Source: Macrostomum hystrix (Eukaryota; Platyhelminthes; Macrostomidae). From it: DNA of 64,000 nucleotides. Location: positions 3,883,001 to 3,947,000 of the forward strand of contig CATNEN010000025.1 of NCBI GenBank assembly GCA_950097015.1, written 5' to 3'. Shown here piece after piece: positions 1 through 10,750 of the stretch. The notes under the pieces are model-generated. The model was given only the letters and a program-made list of their open reading frames with translations. It was not told where the DNA came from and did no database searches. The position numbers and the translations under genes were made by a program. How positions within the stretch are numbered: the stretch's first letter is position 1; each line of letters opens with the position of its first letter.

Positions 1-1557
1 TCCTGTCTTCTCTCAGATTCTGGGAGTGCTCCTGTCTTCTCTCAGATTCTGGGAGTGCTCATCCTGTCTACTCTCAGATTCTGGGAGTGCTCATCCTGTC
101 TACTCTCAGATTCTGGGAGTGCTCATCCTGTCTACTCTCAGATTCTGGGAGTGCTCATCCTGTCTACTCTCAGATTCTGGGAGTGCTCATCTTGTCTTCT
201 CTCAGATTCTGGGAGTGCTCATCCTGTCTACTCTCAGATTCTGGGAGTGCTCATCCTGTCTACTCTCAGATTCTGGGAGTGCTCATCTTGTCTTCTCTCA
301 GATTCTGGGAGTGCTCATCCTGTCTACTCTCAGATTCTGGGAGTGCTCATCGTGTCTACTCTCAGATTCTGGGAGTGCTCATCCTGTCTACTCTCAGATT
401 CTGGGAGTGCTCATCCTGTCTACTCTCAGATTCTGGGAGTGCTCATCCTGTCTACTCTCAGATTCTGGGAGTGCTCATCTTGTCTTCTCTCAGATTCTGG
501 GAGTGCTCATCTTGTCTACTCTCAGATTCTGGGAGTGCTCATCCTGTCTTCTCTCAGATTCTGGGAGTGCTCATCTTGTCTTCTCTCAGATTCTGGGAGT
601 GCTCATCTTGTCTTCTCTCAGATTCTGGGAGTGCTCATCCTGTCTTCTCTCAGATTCTGGGAGTGCTCATCCTGTCTTCTCTCAGATTCTGGGAGTGCTC
701 ATCCTGTCTTCTCTCAGATTCTGGGAGTGCTCATCCTGTCTTCTCTCAGATTCTGGGAGTGCTCATCCTGTCTTCTCTCAGATTCTGGGAGTGCTCATCC
801 TGTCTTCTCTCAGATTCTGGGAGTGCTCATCCTGTCTTCTCTCAGATTCTGGGAGTGCTCATCTTGTCTTCTCTCAGATTCTGGGAGTGCTCATCCTGTC
901 TTCTCTCAGATTCTGGGAGTGCTCATCCTGTCTTCTCTCAGATTCTGGGAGTGCTCATCTTGTCTACTCTCAGATTCTGGGAGTGCTCATCTTGTCTTCT
1001 CTCAGATTCTGGGAGTGCTCATCCTGTCTTCTCTCAGATTCTGGGAGTGCTCCTGTCTTCTCTCAGATTCTGGGAGTGCTCATCCTGTCTACTCTCAGAT
1101 TCTGGGAGTGCTCATCCTGTCTACTCTCAGATTCTGGGAGTGCTCATCCTGTCTACTCTCAGATTCTGGGAGTGCTCATCCTGTCTACTCTCAGATTCTG
1201 GGAGTGCTCATCTTGTCTTCTCTCAGATTCTGGGAGTGCTCATCCTGTCTACTCTCAGATTCTGGGAGTGCTCATCCTGTCTACTCTCAGATTCTGGGAG
1301 TGCTCATCTTGTCTTCTCTCAGATTCTGGGAGTGCTCATCCTGTCTACTCTCAGATTCTGGGAGTGCTCATCGTGTCTACTCTCAGATTCTGGGAGTGCT
1401 CATCCTGTCTACTCTCAGATTCTGGGAGTGCTCATCCTGTCTACTCTCAGATTCTGGGAGTGCTCATCCTGTCTACTCTCAGATTCTGGGAGTGCTCATC
1501 TTGTCTTCTCTCAGATTCTGGGAGTGCTCATCTTGTCTACTCTCAGATTCTGGGAGT
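1..1557 (+). repeat. 32-bp minisatellite array
   Basis: About 48 head-to-tail copies of a 32-bp unit containing CTCAGATTCTGGGAGTGCTC; the array starts before the window and ends at about 1557. Copies differ mainly at a few positions (cctgtctac, cctgtcttc, cttgtcttc, cgtgtctac). The order of variants from about 28 to 535 recurs from 1049 to 1556 with an offset of exactly 1021 bp (32 units minus 3 bp); the rare cgtgtctac copy lies at 351 and 1372. So the array grew by copying blocks of many units. The unit has no stop codon on the + strand in any frame, so three long overlapping open frames arise. These are repeat artefacts, not genes. Confidence 0.97.
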
Positions 1558-2544
1558 CTTTTGTTAGATTTAATTTCACAAAATGTTCTGAAATCGAGGA
1601 AAGCTGAAATTTCATAACTTCTCTCGCCACCGCTATTCTCGACCAGGTGTTATTCAGTTATCGAAGCAGGACGATCAGCCGAACACAGCTACAGTAGTAA
1701 CGCCGTCCATGTTGACAGGTCTAACAATGCCATCATTACTGCTGAGAATGACAGCGAGCTGCCTTCTGCCTGCTGTAACAATGAAACTCCTACAATTGTG
1801 ATTCGCCCAGTAGGTGTGTGTGAGCACCTGTGAGCAACTTTTAGAGGCCGTGTTCTCGATTTTTTTAATTTTTGCATGTTGACTAATCAGGCACTCAATA
1901 GGACTAAGAGTATTCAACCTTACTGTAAGTTGCTTTTGAAAATTGTTTTAATTTGACAAATTTTCAATTTTTTTGTTAACAATGTTTCGTCTGGTTTAAG
2001 TCTTGGTGAAAATGAATCTTAAACTGGTTTCCATTTTTGTGCAATAAAATTTAAACCCAGCATTTTCCTGTGGTTAGTTTCATCGCTACACGTCAAAAAC
2101 GCACCCAATGGAGACTGTTGATTTCTTAAAACTCGTCAAAATTAGCCTATCCTTGTGTCTGCGTTTGCTTGGTCTCCTTGACAAGATAAATTTTGATAGT
2201 AGCTGTTCTTGCATATCCCAGTGTGAATGTGAGCTTATCGATAGTTGATAGGTAAAAATATTATTGTGGAATTATGAGCGTATTTTAGCAAATCCGTTTT
2301 TAATTCAATGCGTTAGTTGTGCACAATGTCCAGTAGCCAACGCATTTACAGCATGCCAAGTGTTTGCACCTATAACTGATTGCTGTCAAATCCGCATCCT
2401 CGTCATTGCGTCCAGTCCTGTTCTTATACCTGGTCCTGCTCTATTTGAATTGTTAAATGCAAAACTCTATTTAATATAATAATAAATGCTAATAAATGGA
2501 CTACGAGAATCGCGCGTCTTATGAAGAACATTAAAACTAAGTAC
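1558..2544. other. Intergenic, no recognised gene
   Basis: Mixed-composition sequence with no recognised coding region. An 80-codon open frame on the minus strand (1675-1917) has fairly normal amino-acid composition and could be an exon of an unknown gene, but no flanking splice pair convinced me. Confidence 0.5.
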
Positions 2545-2660
2545 AATCTCACTCCATCTCTATGGGGTGCTCACAATCTCACTCTGTCTCACTATAGTGC
2601 TCAAAATCTCTAGCAAAAGCTGGTCCTCCTAAACTTTCATTTTGCTGGGAGTGCTCAATA
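2545..2660 (+). repeat. Degenerate relics of the 32-bp minisatellite
   Basis: Three irregular stretches recall the 32-bp unit: ggggtgctcacaatctcac, actatagtgctcaaaatctc and gctgggagtgctcaatac. The GTGCTCA core recurs about every 32-75 bp, but the rest has diverged. They lie about 1 kb beyond the sharp edge of the homogeneous array, so the array may once have been longer. Visual similarity only. Confidence 0.45.
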
Positions 2661-2689
2661 CAAGTTCAGTACAAGTATTTTCCGGCCAA

Positions 2690-2775
2690 TAAGACACTCT
2701 CCCTAGGCGACCGAGATTCGAGCTCATGACCATCTCTACTAGCAGACTTCATTGTAAGGCTATTCTAACTAACTG
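2690..2775 (-). mobile_element. Degenerate tRNA-derived SINE-like fragment
   Basis: On the minus strand there is a TTAGTTAGAATAGC stretch (box A-like), then about 40 nt later AGCTCGAATCT (box B-like, compare GGTTCGANTCC), then sequence related to the gtgtctta tail of the two better SINE copies at 10.5 and 16.8 kb. Strongly diverged and short, so this is a tentative call. Confidence 0.35.
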
Positions 2776-3049
2776 CAGTGCTTGCAGCACAATATTTTAG
2801 AAACGAGGCGAGGTTGCCCTCGCGAATGGACTCTGCCGCAGGAGGCACCGGTTGAACCGGTATGGGCTCAAAGGGCAAGGCAGGACTGGAACAAGCAGGT
2901 GCAGTTGAATTCTATTGCTGCGAAAATTAAAAAACAGAACAGGAGATTTACTTCATCACTTTTTTCCAGACTAAAGTTGACGGCGTAAATGGGTGAAGCT
3001 TCACAGTCGAAACTGGAACAATGCGCCATCCTTAAAACCTTTTCTCAGC

Positions 3050-3055
3050 TTTATT
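3050..3055 (-). terminator. Poly(A) signal of RPL7A
   Basis: AATAAA on the minus strand, about 120 nt beyond the RPL7A stop codon at 3176-3178. Spacing and orientation fit a 3' UTR cleavage signal. Confidence 0.6.
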
Positions 3056-3175
3056 TTATCCACTCCCATTAAGAATGGGATAAAGACTCAATTCGGGCAT
3101 CGCGATGCGATTTCAAATTCAATTGTCTAGTCAGTCTGTCCAGCTCTGGTAGGGTGGAAACCGCTGCCACAGCGC

Positions 3176-4419
3176 TTATCCCAGCTTGAGCTGCAGCTCG
3201 CGCTGCCTCGCCTTCTCCATCTTGTTAGCCCGGGCCTGCGACTTCTGTCCCATGATGCCGCCGCCCCAGTGTTTGCGGATCTCATCGCTGCGGCTGTTGA
3301 AGTTGTTGCGCACAGTTTCAACCAGCTTGGAGAGGGCCGAGCGGTCCTCCGGGTTGACGCCGGCGAGGGCCATGGCGGCGCAGGTCTTCATGCCGACCAC
3401 GGTGCCGAGGCGGGCCTTGCCCTGCGGGACAAACCACGGCTGCTGTCAGACACCTGTCACTGTCTTGGGGGGCTGAGTGGCAGAGGGCTTAACCAAGGTA
3501 CCCGAGCTTGAATCCGCGGCCACGTTCATTTGGGCCGCAGCCGCGGAGAGAGGGCTTGGGGACTTGCAATGCAGTTTGGCGAGCCCCCAAAGCACAGAGT
3601 GTAGCTACTGAAGTACACTGCCTGACAACCAAACATTCAGAGTAGATTTACACCACTGTGCGGTATCCGTATGAGTATGTGCTCGGGAGTCAGCGGAGTA
3701 GACAGAATTGCCTCTCACTGGAGGATCTACGGTCACTAAATCACTAAATGCCCAGAGCCCTGCTAAAATCACTATTTTATGATTGCTAAAGGGCCAGCCA
3801 ACAACACGTGAGACACCTGTGACAGCAGCAAAGCCATCAGTAAGCTCACCTTGACGATGCAATAGGGCACATCCATCTTGCGGCAGAGAGCAGGCAGGTA
3901 CAGCACAATCTCGATGGGATCAACATCGTGAGCAATGACCACCAGCTGAGCCTTCTTGCGCTTCACCAGCGAGGTGACATTGTTGATGCCGTAGCGGATG
4001 CTGTTGGGCCGCTTGGTCGGCTCGTCCGACTGGCCGGCCGCCCTCTGCTCCGCGCGCTGGCGCAGGCGCTCCTTCTTCTGCAGCTTCGTCTCCGGCTTGT
4101 ACTTTTCCAGCAGGCGAAACACCTGGGCAGCGGCCGGCTTGTCCAGCGCCGTGGTGAACTGGTTGATGGCCGGCGGCACCTTCAGGCGCTTCATCAGCAC
4201 CGCGCGCTGACGCTGCACCCGGATGTAGCGAGGCCACATGCAGAAGCGGCTCAGATCGCGCTTCGGCTGAATGTCCTGGCCGATGGCAAAGCTCTTGGGA
4301 CGGCTTTGGATCAGCGGATTCGTCACCTTCTTGGCCTCGGCCTTCTTAACGATGGCGGGAGCGGCCGCCACCCGCTTCTTGCCCTTGGCCTTGGCAGCCT
4401 TTGCCTTGTTGTTAGGCAT
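3176..4419 (-). CDS. RPL7A: 60S ribosomal protein eL8 (L7a), two exons
   Basis: Component of the large ribosomal subunit; an RNA-binding protein of the L7Ae family. Coding exons are 3850-4419 (190 codons, from ATG at 4417-4419) and 3176-3421 (81 codons plus TAA). The intron has GTGAGC donor and CAG acceptor, phase 0. The joined product is 271 aa, close to the 266 aa usual in animals. Hallmarks visible include a Lys/Ala-rich N-terminus, [24 protein letters not shown], the L7Ae core [16 protein letters not shown], and the C-terminal [12 protein letters not shown] block. The open frame runs 56 codons upstream of the chosen ATG, but that part crosses a splice acceptor (CTTTGCAG, 4 nt before the ATG) and is not homologous. 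Family identity is certain; exon ends follow from splice signals and phase. Confidence 0.97.
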
Positions 4420-4440
4420 CGCGCTGCAAAGGGGATGAAA
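4420..4440 (-). promoter_or_regulatory. 3' splice site just before the RPL7A start (candidate trans-splice acceptor)
   Basis: The minus strand reads pyrimidine-rich sequence ending in CCCCTTTGCAG, then CGCG and the ATG. The resulting 5' UTR part is only 4 nt. This fits either a 5' UTR intron or, in a trans-splicing flatworm, a spliced-leader acceptor. DNA alone cannot distinguish these. Confidence 0.55.
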
Positions 4441-5649
4441 TTGAAAGAATATTGCACAACTGCACTCTGCATTCTGGCATTGGCACGGCCTATTCAATAA
4501 GGAATGCCATGATTCTATTGTAAGCGCCTTTCTGCGAAGCACCCTTAAGACTGACGAGTGAATAATTGATTGAATAGAACAAAGCAATAGCTATTTCAAA
4601 GGTGAATAGTTAAAAAATATTTTTAGACATGGATTGAACACATAAATTTGTTACATTGCACAGCACTTCGACAAAATTAATTTTAACATTTGTAAATCTT
4701 TTAAAAAATCTAGAAATCAATAAGTCAAATATTTTTTCTGGAAGTTCTAATAAGCTAAAATTCAATAGTTATTATTCTCCAACTGTAACTTATTCATTAG
4801 CAGTTAATTATTAAATATCAAATGATATCAGATATATCATTATTTTTTATTTTGTATTTTATATATTTCCATATGATAATTTAGTTATAATTTCATTGAA
4901 CTTTCTAGAAGATTCCATTAGACATTATAAATACACATAGCCCAAGCAGTGTATTCTGCAACTCTCTCTCTCAATTATATAATTAATAACAACTAAAAAG
5001 CTGCCAACTTGCTCTGCAATAATTTCAATTTGTTGCAAATTATTAAGCAAAGATCTTTAATACCAGAATTTTAAAACAAAATAACAGTGCATTGTAGTCT
5101 ATAGACTCAATTAACAGATGCTTCTGTGTACATGTACAACTTGATGCAGATGTGAAAACTTGAAGGGTAGAATTTGGATATAGAGATGCTTTTGTGCTTG
5201 CTTTGTTTGGAATAAAGTGAGGGTGAGGTGGTGTGGCAGAGATGTGAACATGATTCACACTCTAAAATGTCAAAAAGGTGTCAAAACTGATTTCATTATA
5301 ACAGTTGAAAGATAGGTGCCAACACAATGTGGGGCAGGGCAGTTCTGTTCTAACTTTGAAAAATTTTGTTTTATAGATGACAAAGTGTCCACAAATCAAA
5401 GTCACTTTGTCATCCACCCTCTGAGTTATTGGACAGATTGTCATCTGGATGACAAAGTTGTAAGATGACGAAGTGTCCAGGTACCTGACAATGTGAGGCT
5501 AGGTGTAGGTCTATGACAAAAACCAAAGAAAAAGAGAGAAGAAGTGGCAGGTGGGTCTGGGAGGGAAAGATTATTTTATTCTTGCCTTGCTCTTGTTACC
5601 TTTGGCAAAATTCTTTTCTGGGTACTATAGCATCTGAGTGGCTTGTTGG
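4441..5649. other. Intergenic, AT-rich, no gene seen
   Basis: Very AT-rich up to about 5050, with no recognised exon. A cluster of small palindromes (5376-5480) is listed separately. Confidence 0.6.
5376..5480. repeat. Cluster of GATGACAAAGTG palindromes
   Basis: GATGACAAAGTG at 5376-5387 is followed after 15 nt by its exact reverse complement at 5403-5414, giving a 12-bp stem. A second small palindrome (tgtcatc-tg-gatgaca) and another near-copy (agatgacgaagtgtcc) follow within 70 bp. It may be a remnant of an inverted-repeat element or a structured RNA; function unknown. Confidence 0.5.
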
Positions 5650-6252
5650 GGCATAAATTTACTTTCGTTCGCGAAATTTTTTTCCTCTTTTAAAATGGTG
5701 TCAATAACGCGGAATGACGAATAGGAGTTGTCTATGGCCCATAGTAGCCACGTAGAGTTGTTTGGGGCACAGAAATTCGGCTGAGTTTTATTGAGCCCTC
5801 ACTATACTTTGGATTTTAGAGACTTCGAGACTCTTCTGATTTGCAAATGGCTGGGCAGCCCCCAAGACCATCATGGATTGTGCCACCGAATGAAGTTCTG
5901 TCGGAACTAAATATGAATTCAAGGGATCTGATGGAAGTGACGGCAAGTACTGACGAGACTATGTGGCATGGCACTAGCGATGCCCTCTTTGAATCGCACA
6001 TCCAAGAGTACCTATGGCAACACCTTCACCCGGGGCCTACCAATGCCTTTGGCAACATTCTGTACTGGATTTGTCATTATTACCCTGTTTAGGAATCTGA
6101 GACAGTCAGGGCTGCATTGAACTGAACTGAGCAATGCTCAGTGCCGTTTAAAAATGTTTCCCCTAGTTGTGTTACCAGTTGACGTTATCTACTTCATTGT
6201 TTAACATTTTAAAAGAAGAAAATAATTTCGCGAACAAAAGTAAACTTATGCC
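5650..6252 (+). mobile_element. Non-autonomous DNA transposon, Merlin-like, 48-bp TIRs
   Basis: Terminal inverted repeats at 5650-5697 and 6205-6252 match over 48 bp with few mismatches. Both begin GGCATAA and end in TTTTAAAATG. An 8-bp direct repeat, CTTGTTGG, flanks the element exactly (5642-5649 and 6253-6260) and is the target-site duplication. An 8-9 bp duplication and TIRs starting GG fit the Merlin (IS1016/ISXO2-like) superfamily. The 603-bp body holds only the tail of a transposase, so the copy cannot move by itself. The intact duplication indicates a fairly recent insertion. Confidence 0.8.
5841..6092 (+). pseudogene. C-terminal fragment of Merlin-like transposase
   Basis: Open frame of 83 codons inside the transposon. 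The last 40 or so residues (HGTSDALFESHIQEYLW, a short variable stretch, then FGNILYWICHYYPV and stop) match a second fragment at 53268-53420 on the pattern HGTS-x-ALFE-x-H-x2-E-[YF]-LW ... FGN-[IL]-L-[YF]-W-x2-HYYPV-stop. Two elements with unrelated TIRs sharing this tail indicates a transposase C-terminus. Assignment to ISXO2/Merlin is inference from this tail and the element's ends; the catalytic core is missing. Confidence 0.55.
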
Positions 6253-6260
6253 CTTGTTGG

Positions 6261-8572
6261 TTGTTTGTTGGTTATTAGTGATTGTTTATACTGTTTTACT
6301 TTAATGAAGTCATTAAAATGTCATTATACAATAAATTTCAATAAAATGTGTGAAGGTAGAAGATTATAAAAAACTAAACTAAAAGGTTGCTAGTAGCCAA
6401 TTTGCGCATTTATTTTAAAAAGCAATTTGATTATTAGGCCTACCTAAATGAGACAAAAAGACACATAAAATTAAATATGTTGAAAAACGAAAATTCATTT
6501 TATTGGTGACAAACTTTGAGTTCATAGGCCTACAATAGCTATTAATAGCTTGTGCTTTAAATGTGTGAGAAATAAACTTAAAATATTTATATTTAAATAG
6601 AAACTCCAAAAATGTAACAGGCCTAAGCTTGTTAACAGGGCTTAAGATCAGCAACTGCCACAACCGCCACAACAAATATCTTTGCCTATAGCAGTTAGAA
6701 AAGATACTACGCGTATTGATTATGTGGCTATGAATTAAGCGCGTTTACATAAAATGTTGTTGAATTTCTGAGCCTAGCCAGCCCAATGTTGCCAGTCAAG
6801 TCTACAAGGAAAGAAGATTTTAATAACTAAAGTTAAAACTGCCTGTAGGCCTAGCAGCATAGAACACAAATTTACCATTGAAAAGGCATATAACTTAGGC
6901 CTATTTGCAGCTAATTATAGGAACCTAGTGGATTCTGGACTCTGTCAAAACTGCAGTTTGTTCTTCAGGGTCTTGCTTATAAGAACTAGCGTCAAATAAA
7001 TACAACCAAAAGATTATTTAAAATTATCATCAAAGAGCTCATTATAATGAGTATAATATGTAATTTTTTGACCGTCTTATTTGTTCGTAACTAAGATTAA
7101 AGCACTTTCATAGCGTAATTTTGTTTTAGTTGTTAAAATGGTCCAGCTTCGGCGCGTATTTAAGTTAAAAATTAGGATGATGCCCGCAGCAAATATTTCA
7201 CATTGAAAATTGATTAATATTTCTCTTCTGGGGACATCTCTTTCCTTATTTCCCTTATCAGGGGACAGATAGCTAAGCTAATAATGTTTGCTAAGTGTAT
7301 GCACATGAAGCGGCATAGAAGAGTGAAATTGAAATATGGAAAGAGATTAATTTAGCACTGATAAAAACACAAAAGACGGTCAACAATAATAAATGATGCA
7401 CGCAAATTTACAGCGAGATTTCTTGCCTGATTGAACAGAAAATACTAGGGTCACACTACTTCCACTCAGTGAGCAAGTGCTGAAAATCAGTAAAATATAA
7501 TCTAATGTGTGATTTTACATGACAATTAAAAAGTACTGCATGTTACCTTTAAGTGTCATATGCTGTAATAATCGTCAACCCCAACGCTGTTAAAGTGTGA
7601 GATTCTCTTGTTTGCTTTCTCATCTTGTCCCTTTGTCCTCTTGTATTTTTTAAACTTTTTGGACCCATTGTTTTGCAGCCGCGCGCTACAGCTCATGCTT
7701 GGACTTACTTGTTAACGAAATCAATATTCCCCACCTACCTGGGCATGGTGAGGCAGCTATAGGCCAAAGCCAGTGTGGGTTGAAAGAAGCATTTCAAGCT
7801 ACGTTGTCTCTCAGGTCCTTCATGAGTCCATGACCCTCACTTGTCAGACTCATCTGCAGTCTGCAGAGCTAAAATACCCAAGGAAAACCACAATCACGAA
7901 CTTATGGAGTTCTCGAACGACGCAGAAGCAAATTTTTCTTCCTATTGTTTGCATCAAGATGTTTGGATCCATCTTATATTTACTAGGTCGTATGTTTGCG
8001 AAGAAAGTCGTTTCTCGATCGCTTCTTAAGTCTATGGCCCATCCTACGGTTGATCCTAAGTCTAAGAGTGGTCGTAAGCTGTCTTTTCTTTGCAAGCAAG
8101 GCTTGATATTATTTTTTTCTTCTGATTTGTTTGCATGCGCTTTCTGCTTTCTGTTTTCAAAGTTCAAAGTTTACACAGAATGAAACGATATAAAATTGAT
8201 ACAAAGTATGTTCTACGACCTTTATAAATGTAATGGATTTCCCATTTCCACAATTTCCAATACGTTCCTAGTTTGCAGATTACGGCTTAAAAGCAGAGGG
8301 AGAAAAATGTTTTGTGACAATTAACGCTTCACGGCTTTTTGTGGAGCACATAGCTCGTATTTCAAATTATCCTGAAGACGGTATCTTGACACTAAAAAGC
8401 TCTCAGGGGTAGAGAAAAATTTTCTGTTTTTCCTCTTCTTCCACATCCAATATACCAAGAAATACACCGCAGCATTGTTAAAATTTTCTCCATAACGCCA
8501 GGGCGAGAGCAAACTCTATACAAGGCTCATTTTGATTTGTTGTAGTCCTGGAAACACGCAAACAAACTGGTG
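6261..8572. other. Intergenic, no gene supported
   Basis: AT-rich sequence. Open frames exist on both strands (136 codons at 7773-8183 +, 105 codons at 7850-8167 -, 63 codons at 8321-8512 -), but none shows a recognisable domain or fits a splice model. Confidence 0.5.
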
Positions 8573-8579
8573 TATAAAG
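8573..8579 (+). promoter_or_regulatory. TATA box of the glycine-rich secreted protein gene
   Basis: TATAAAG, 85 nt upstream of the ATG at 8665. This would put a start of transcription near 8600 and leave a 5' UTR of about 60 nt. No AG acceptor with a pyrimidine tract lies right before this ATG, unlike the three conserved genes on the minus strand. Confidence 0.4.
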
Positions 8580-8664
8580 TTGCGGCTCAAAAATATGGAG
8601 GGATTGTTAGACGGAATCCAGATAGATCTGCTATTAATTTTATCTCTCTGCAAAATCGGATGAC

Positions 8665-10134
8665 ATGGCACTGAAATATCTGCTTAATACTGTTACTATA
8701 ATTAGCGCCTGGCTAATCGTCACGCAAGGTAAGACTTCGACCATGCTGCTCTAATCTAAACAATTAAAATGTGTTAAGTTGTGGAAGCTTTGAAAAACAC
8801 TTCTTGGTAGTCTCGGGAAGCTTTCAAGTCCAGAGTCGCTATATCGCAGCCGACGGAACCGTCCTGCTCAGAGAGACCGCGAGCAGCGAGCTCGTCAACC
8901 TGACCGGCTTGCAGAAGCTGCTCGAGTGTCTGGCAGCGTGCCAGCTGAGAGGCTGCCTGCTGGCCTCGCTGATTCCCAGCTCGCGCGTCTGCCAGCTAGT
9001 GCTGGTGAACGACGCGTCCAGAGGACTCGGGCCAGCCGGGACTCACGTGTCGAGACTGCTGGGCTCGGAGCCCGGCGCCAGGGTTTGGAAAGTCGAAAAC
9101 TTCGATGCGCTCTTAAAAATGAGACAACTAAATGAGATTACGTTTAAGAGTGAGTCAGTGATCGATTCTAATTTCTTGAGAGCTAATATCTCATTAGCGT
9201 ACTCAAATCTGCTCATCGATTCAATGCAGACACCAGCACGGGTAAAAGCGGTTCAATCCAGTTCCTGACGGTTCCATTGACTGGCTGCTACCGCATTGAA
9301 GCCTCAGGCGCCAGAGGCGGAACCAACTCATTCTCGGGCATGGCTGGTGGCAGCGGCGCCTTAGTGTCCGGTGCCTTCAACCTGACTGCTGGCAGCCAGA
9401 TGGCTATTGTGGTCGGACAGTCCGGCGGCCCGCCAAACTCGATGTACGCCGGAGGCGGCGGCGGCGGTGGCAGCTTCGTGTACAGGACTGCCGACAATTT
9501 CCTACTCGTGGCAGCTGGCGGAGGCGGTGCTGGGACCTACGGCTCTGCTGGTTAGATCTTTTGGATTACGAGCGTATTTTCCTCGAGTAAAAACATTGTC
9601 CAGAAGCATTAAAGTCGTATCGTGCTAATTTAACAATCGACAACAGGTCTTCCTGGCGTCGCCGGCATCAACGGCACGGACACGCGTCCTTACGGAGACA
9701 GCATCAGCTACGGTGGCATCAACGGCCAACCCGGATTCAACAATCCGGGCGCCATGCCCGGCAGTCACAATCACGGCGGCTGCGGCTCCGGCTGGCTGGG
9801 CAGGCCCGTGAACCCCAGACGATGGTCGGTGGACGGCGACCGCGGCGGAGGTCGGGCCGAAGGCTGGATTGGCGGCTTGGCTGGCAACACCGGCACTGGC
9901 GAAGGCGGATTCGGTGGCGGCGGCGGCGGCGGCAGACAGGACTCGAACTGGGGAGCCGCCGGTGCTGGCAGCGGCTACAGCGGCGGTGGCACCGGCTATT
10001 CAACGGCGCCGCCAGGCGGTGGCGGCGGGTCATTGTGCTCGGGCAGCCGGTGCAACGCCACCACCGGTGGCAACACTGGTCAGGAAGGCCTGGTGGTCAT
10101 CCAGCTGCTCGAGCCGTTTGTCAGCGCCTGCTAG
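8665..10134 (+). CDS. Secreted PAN-like / ALK-type glycine-rich protein, four exons
   Basis: Exons by splice signals and phase: 8665-8728, 8829-9149, 9230-9550, 9647-10134 (TAG). Every intron is in phase 1 with GT-AG ends; the product is 397 aa. Residues 1-21 form a hydrophobic signal peptide (MALKYLLNTVTIISAW). Residues 22-128 hold a PAN/apple-like Cys pattern: C55, C59, C64, C76. From about 129 the protein resembles the extracellular glycine-rich domain of ALK/LTK receptors: CYRIEASGARGG, a run of seven Gly, LLVAAGGGGAG, GGFGGGGGGG, and a closing GQEGLVVIQLLEP strand. No transmembrane segment or kinase follows, so it is predicted to be secreted. A role in matrix, mucus, adhesion or ligand binding is possible but not shown. 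The exon model is strong; the PAN label is weaker than the glycine-rich one. Confidence 0.8.
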
Positions 10135-10343
10135 TGAAGCGGCTTTGAGTCTATTGCAAATTTGAGAAGAAAATCTCGCGGACAGAACATCGGCAAACAG
10201 AGCGGCTGTTTAGTTTAGAGTGTCATTTTACACAGAAAACAGCTGACAGCTCCGCAACCTCACAGCACTGTTAATGGCCAAAGTTGTTGCACTTTTATTG
10301 CACAAGGGATTGGTTATGGAACGCAAAAAATCATTTTTTGCAG

Positions 10344-10349
10344 AATAAA
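10344..10349 (+). terminator. Poly(A) signal of the glycine-rich protein gene
   Basis: AATAAA, 210 nt after the stop codon at 10132-10134. Confidence 0.5.
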
Positions 10350-10459
10350 TAATGGTTTAAGCTCCTAGAATACTCGTAAAGGCTCTAAAAAAGATACTCA
10401 AATCAAGTGAAAGTATCTTTATAAGCTACTGTTACCAGTAGTATGCTACTACTACTAAA

Positions 10460-10750
10460 AATTTTTTTTACCTGAGCCAGTTGGGCCAGATGTGCAGCCG
10501 ACAGCGCAACCGCAGATATTGCGCTATGCATTTGAAGCATGCGTACAGCTGTTCAGTCCATGGACTGGGGGGACGCCACACCCGCTCTCAATTACTTCAG
10601 CTAATGCAGGTACCTATTTAACAGCTGCTTAAACAGAAGCGATACAGAGTTAAGTGTCTTGTTAAAGGACACAATTGTTCCAGTGAAATTGGGTATCGAA
10701 CCCCCGACCTTCAAGTCGTGAGTCCAATGCACTCTAAGCACTAGCTACAA
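10460..10750 (-). mobile_element. tRNA-derived SINE, minus orientation
   Basis: On the minus strand: a tRNA-like head (TTAGAGTGCATTGGACT, then AAGGTCGGGGGTTCGATACC with a good box B, GGTTCGATACC, at 10692-10702), a body containing the motif gtgtccttt...aagacact, and an A-rich tail at 10459-10470. The same structure recurs at 16711-16985. Box A is partly eroded. Confidence 0.75.

Noticed and set aside
26-1617. Three overlapping long open frames of over 500 codons
   Set aside because: They are translations of the 32-bp tandem repeat, which happens to have no stop codon on the + strand.
4420-4587. 56-codon N-terminal extension of RPL7A
   Set aside because: Not homologous to eL8; it crosses a splice acceptor 4 nt before the conserved ATG.
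7773-8183. 136-codon open frame as a gene
   Set aside because: No domain, overlaps a similar frame on the other strand, and no splice or promoter support.
9277-9628. Proline-rich or Cys-rich proteins opposite or beside the glycine-rich exons
   Set aside because: Shadow frames caused by GGC/GGA-rich glycine codons.
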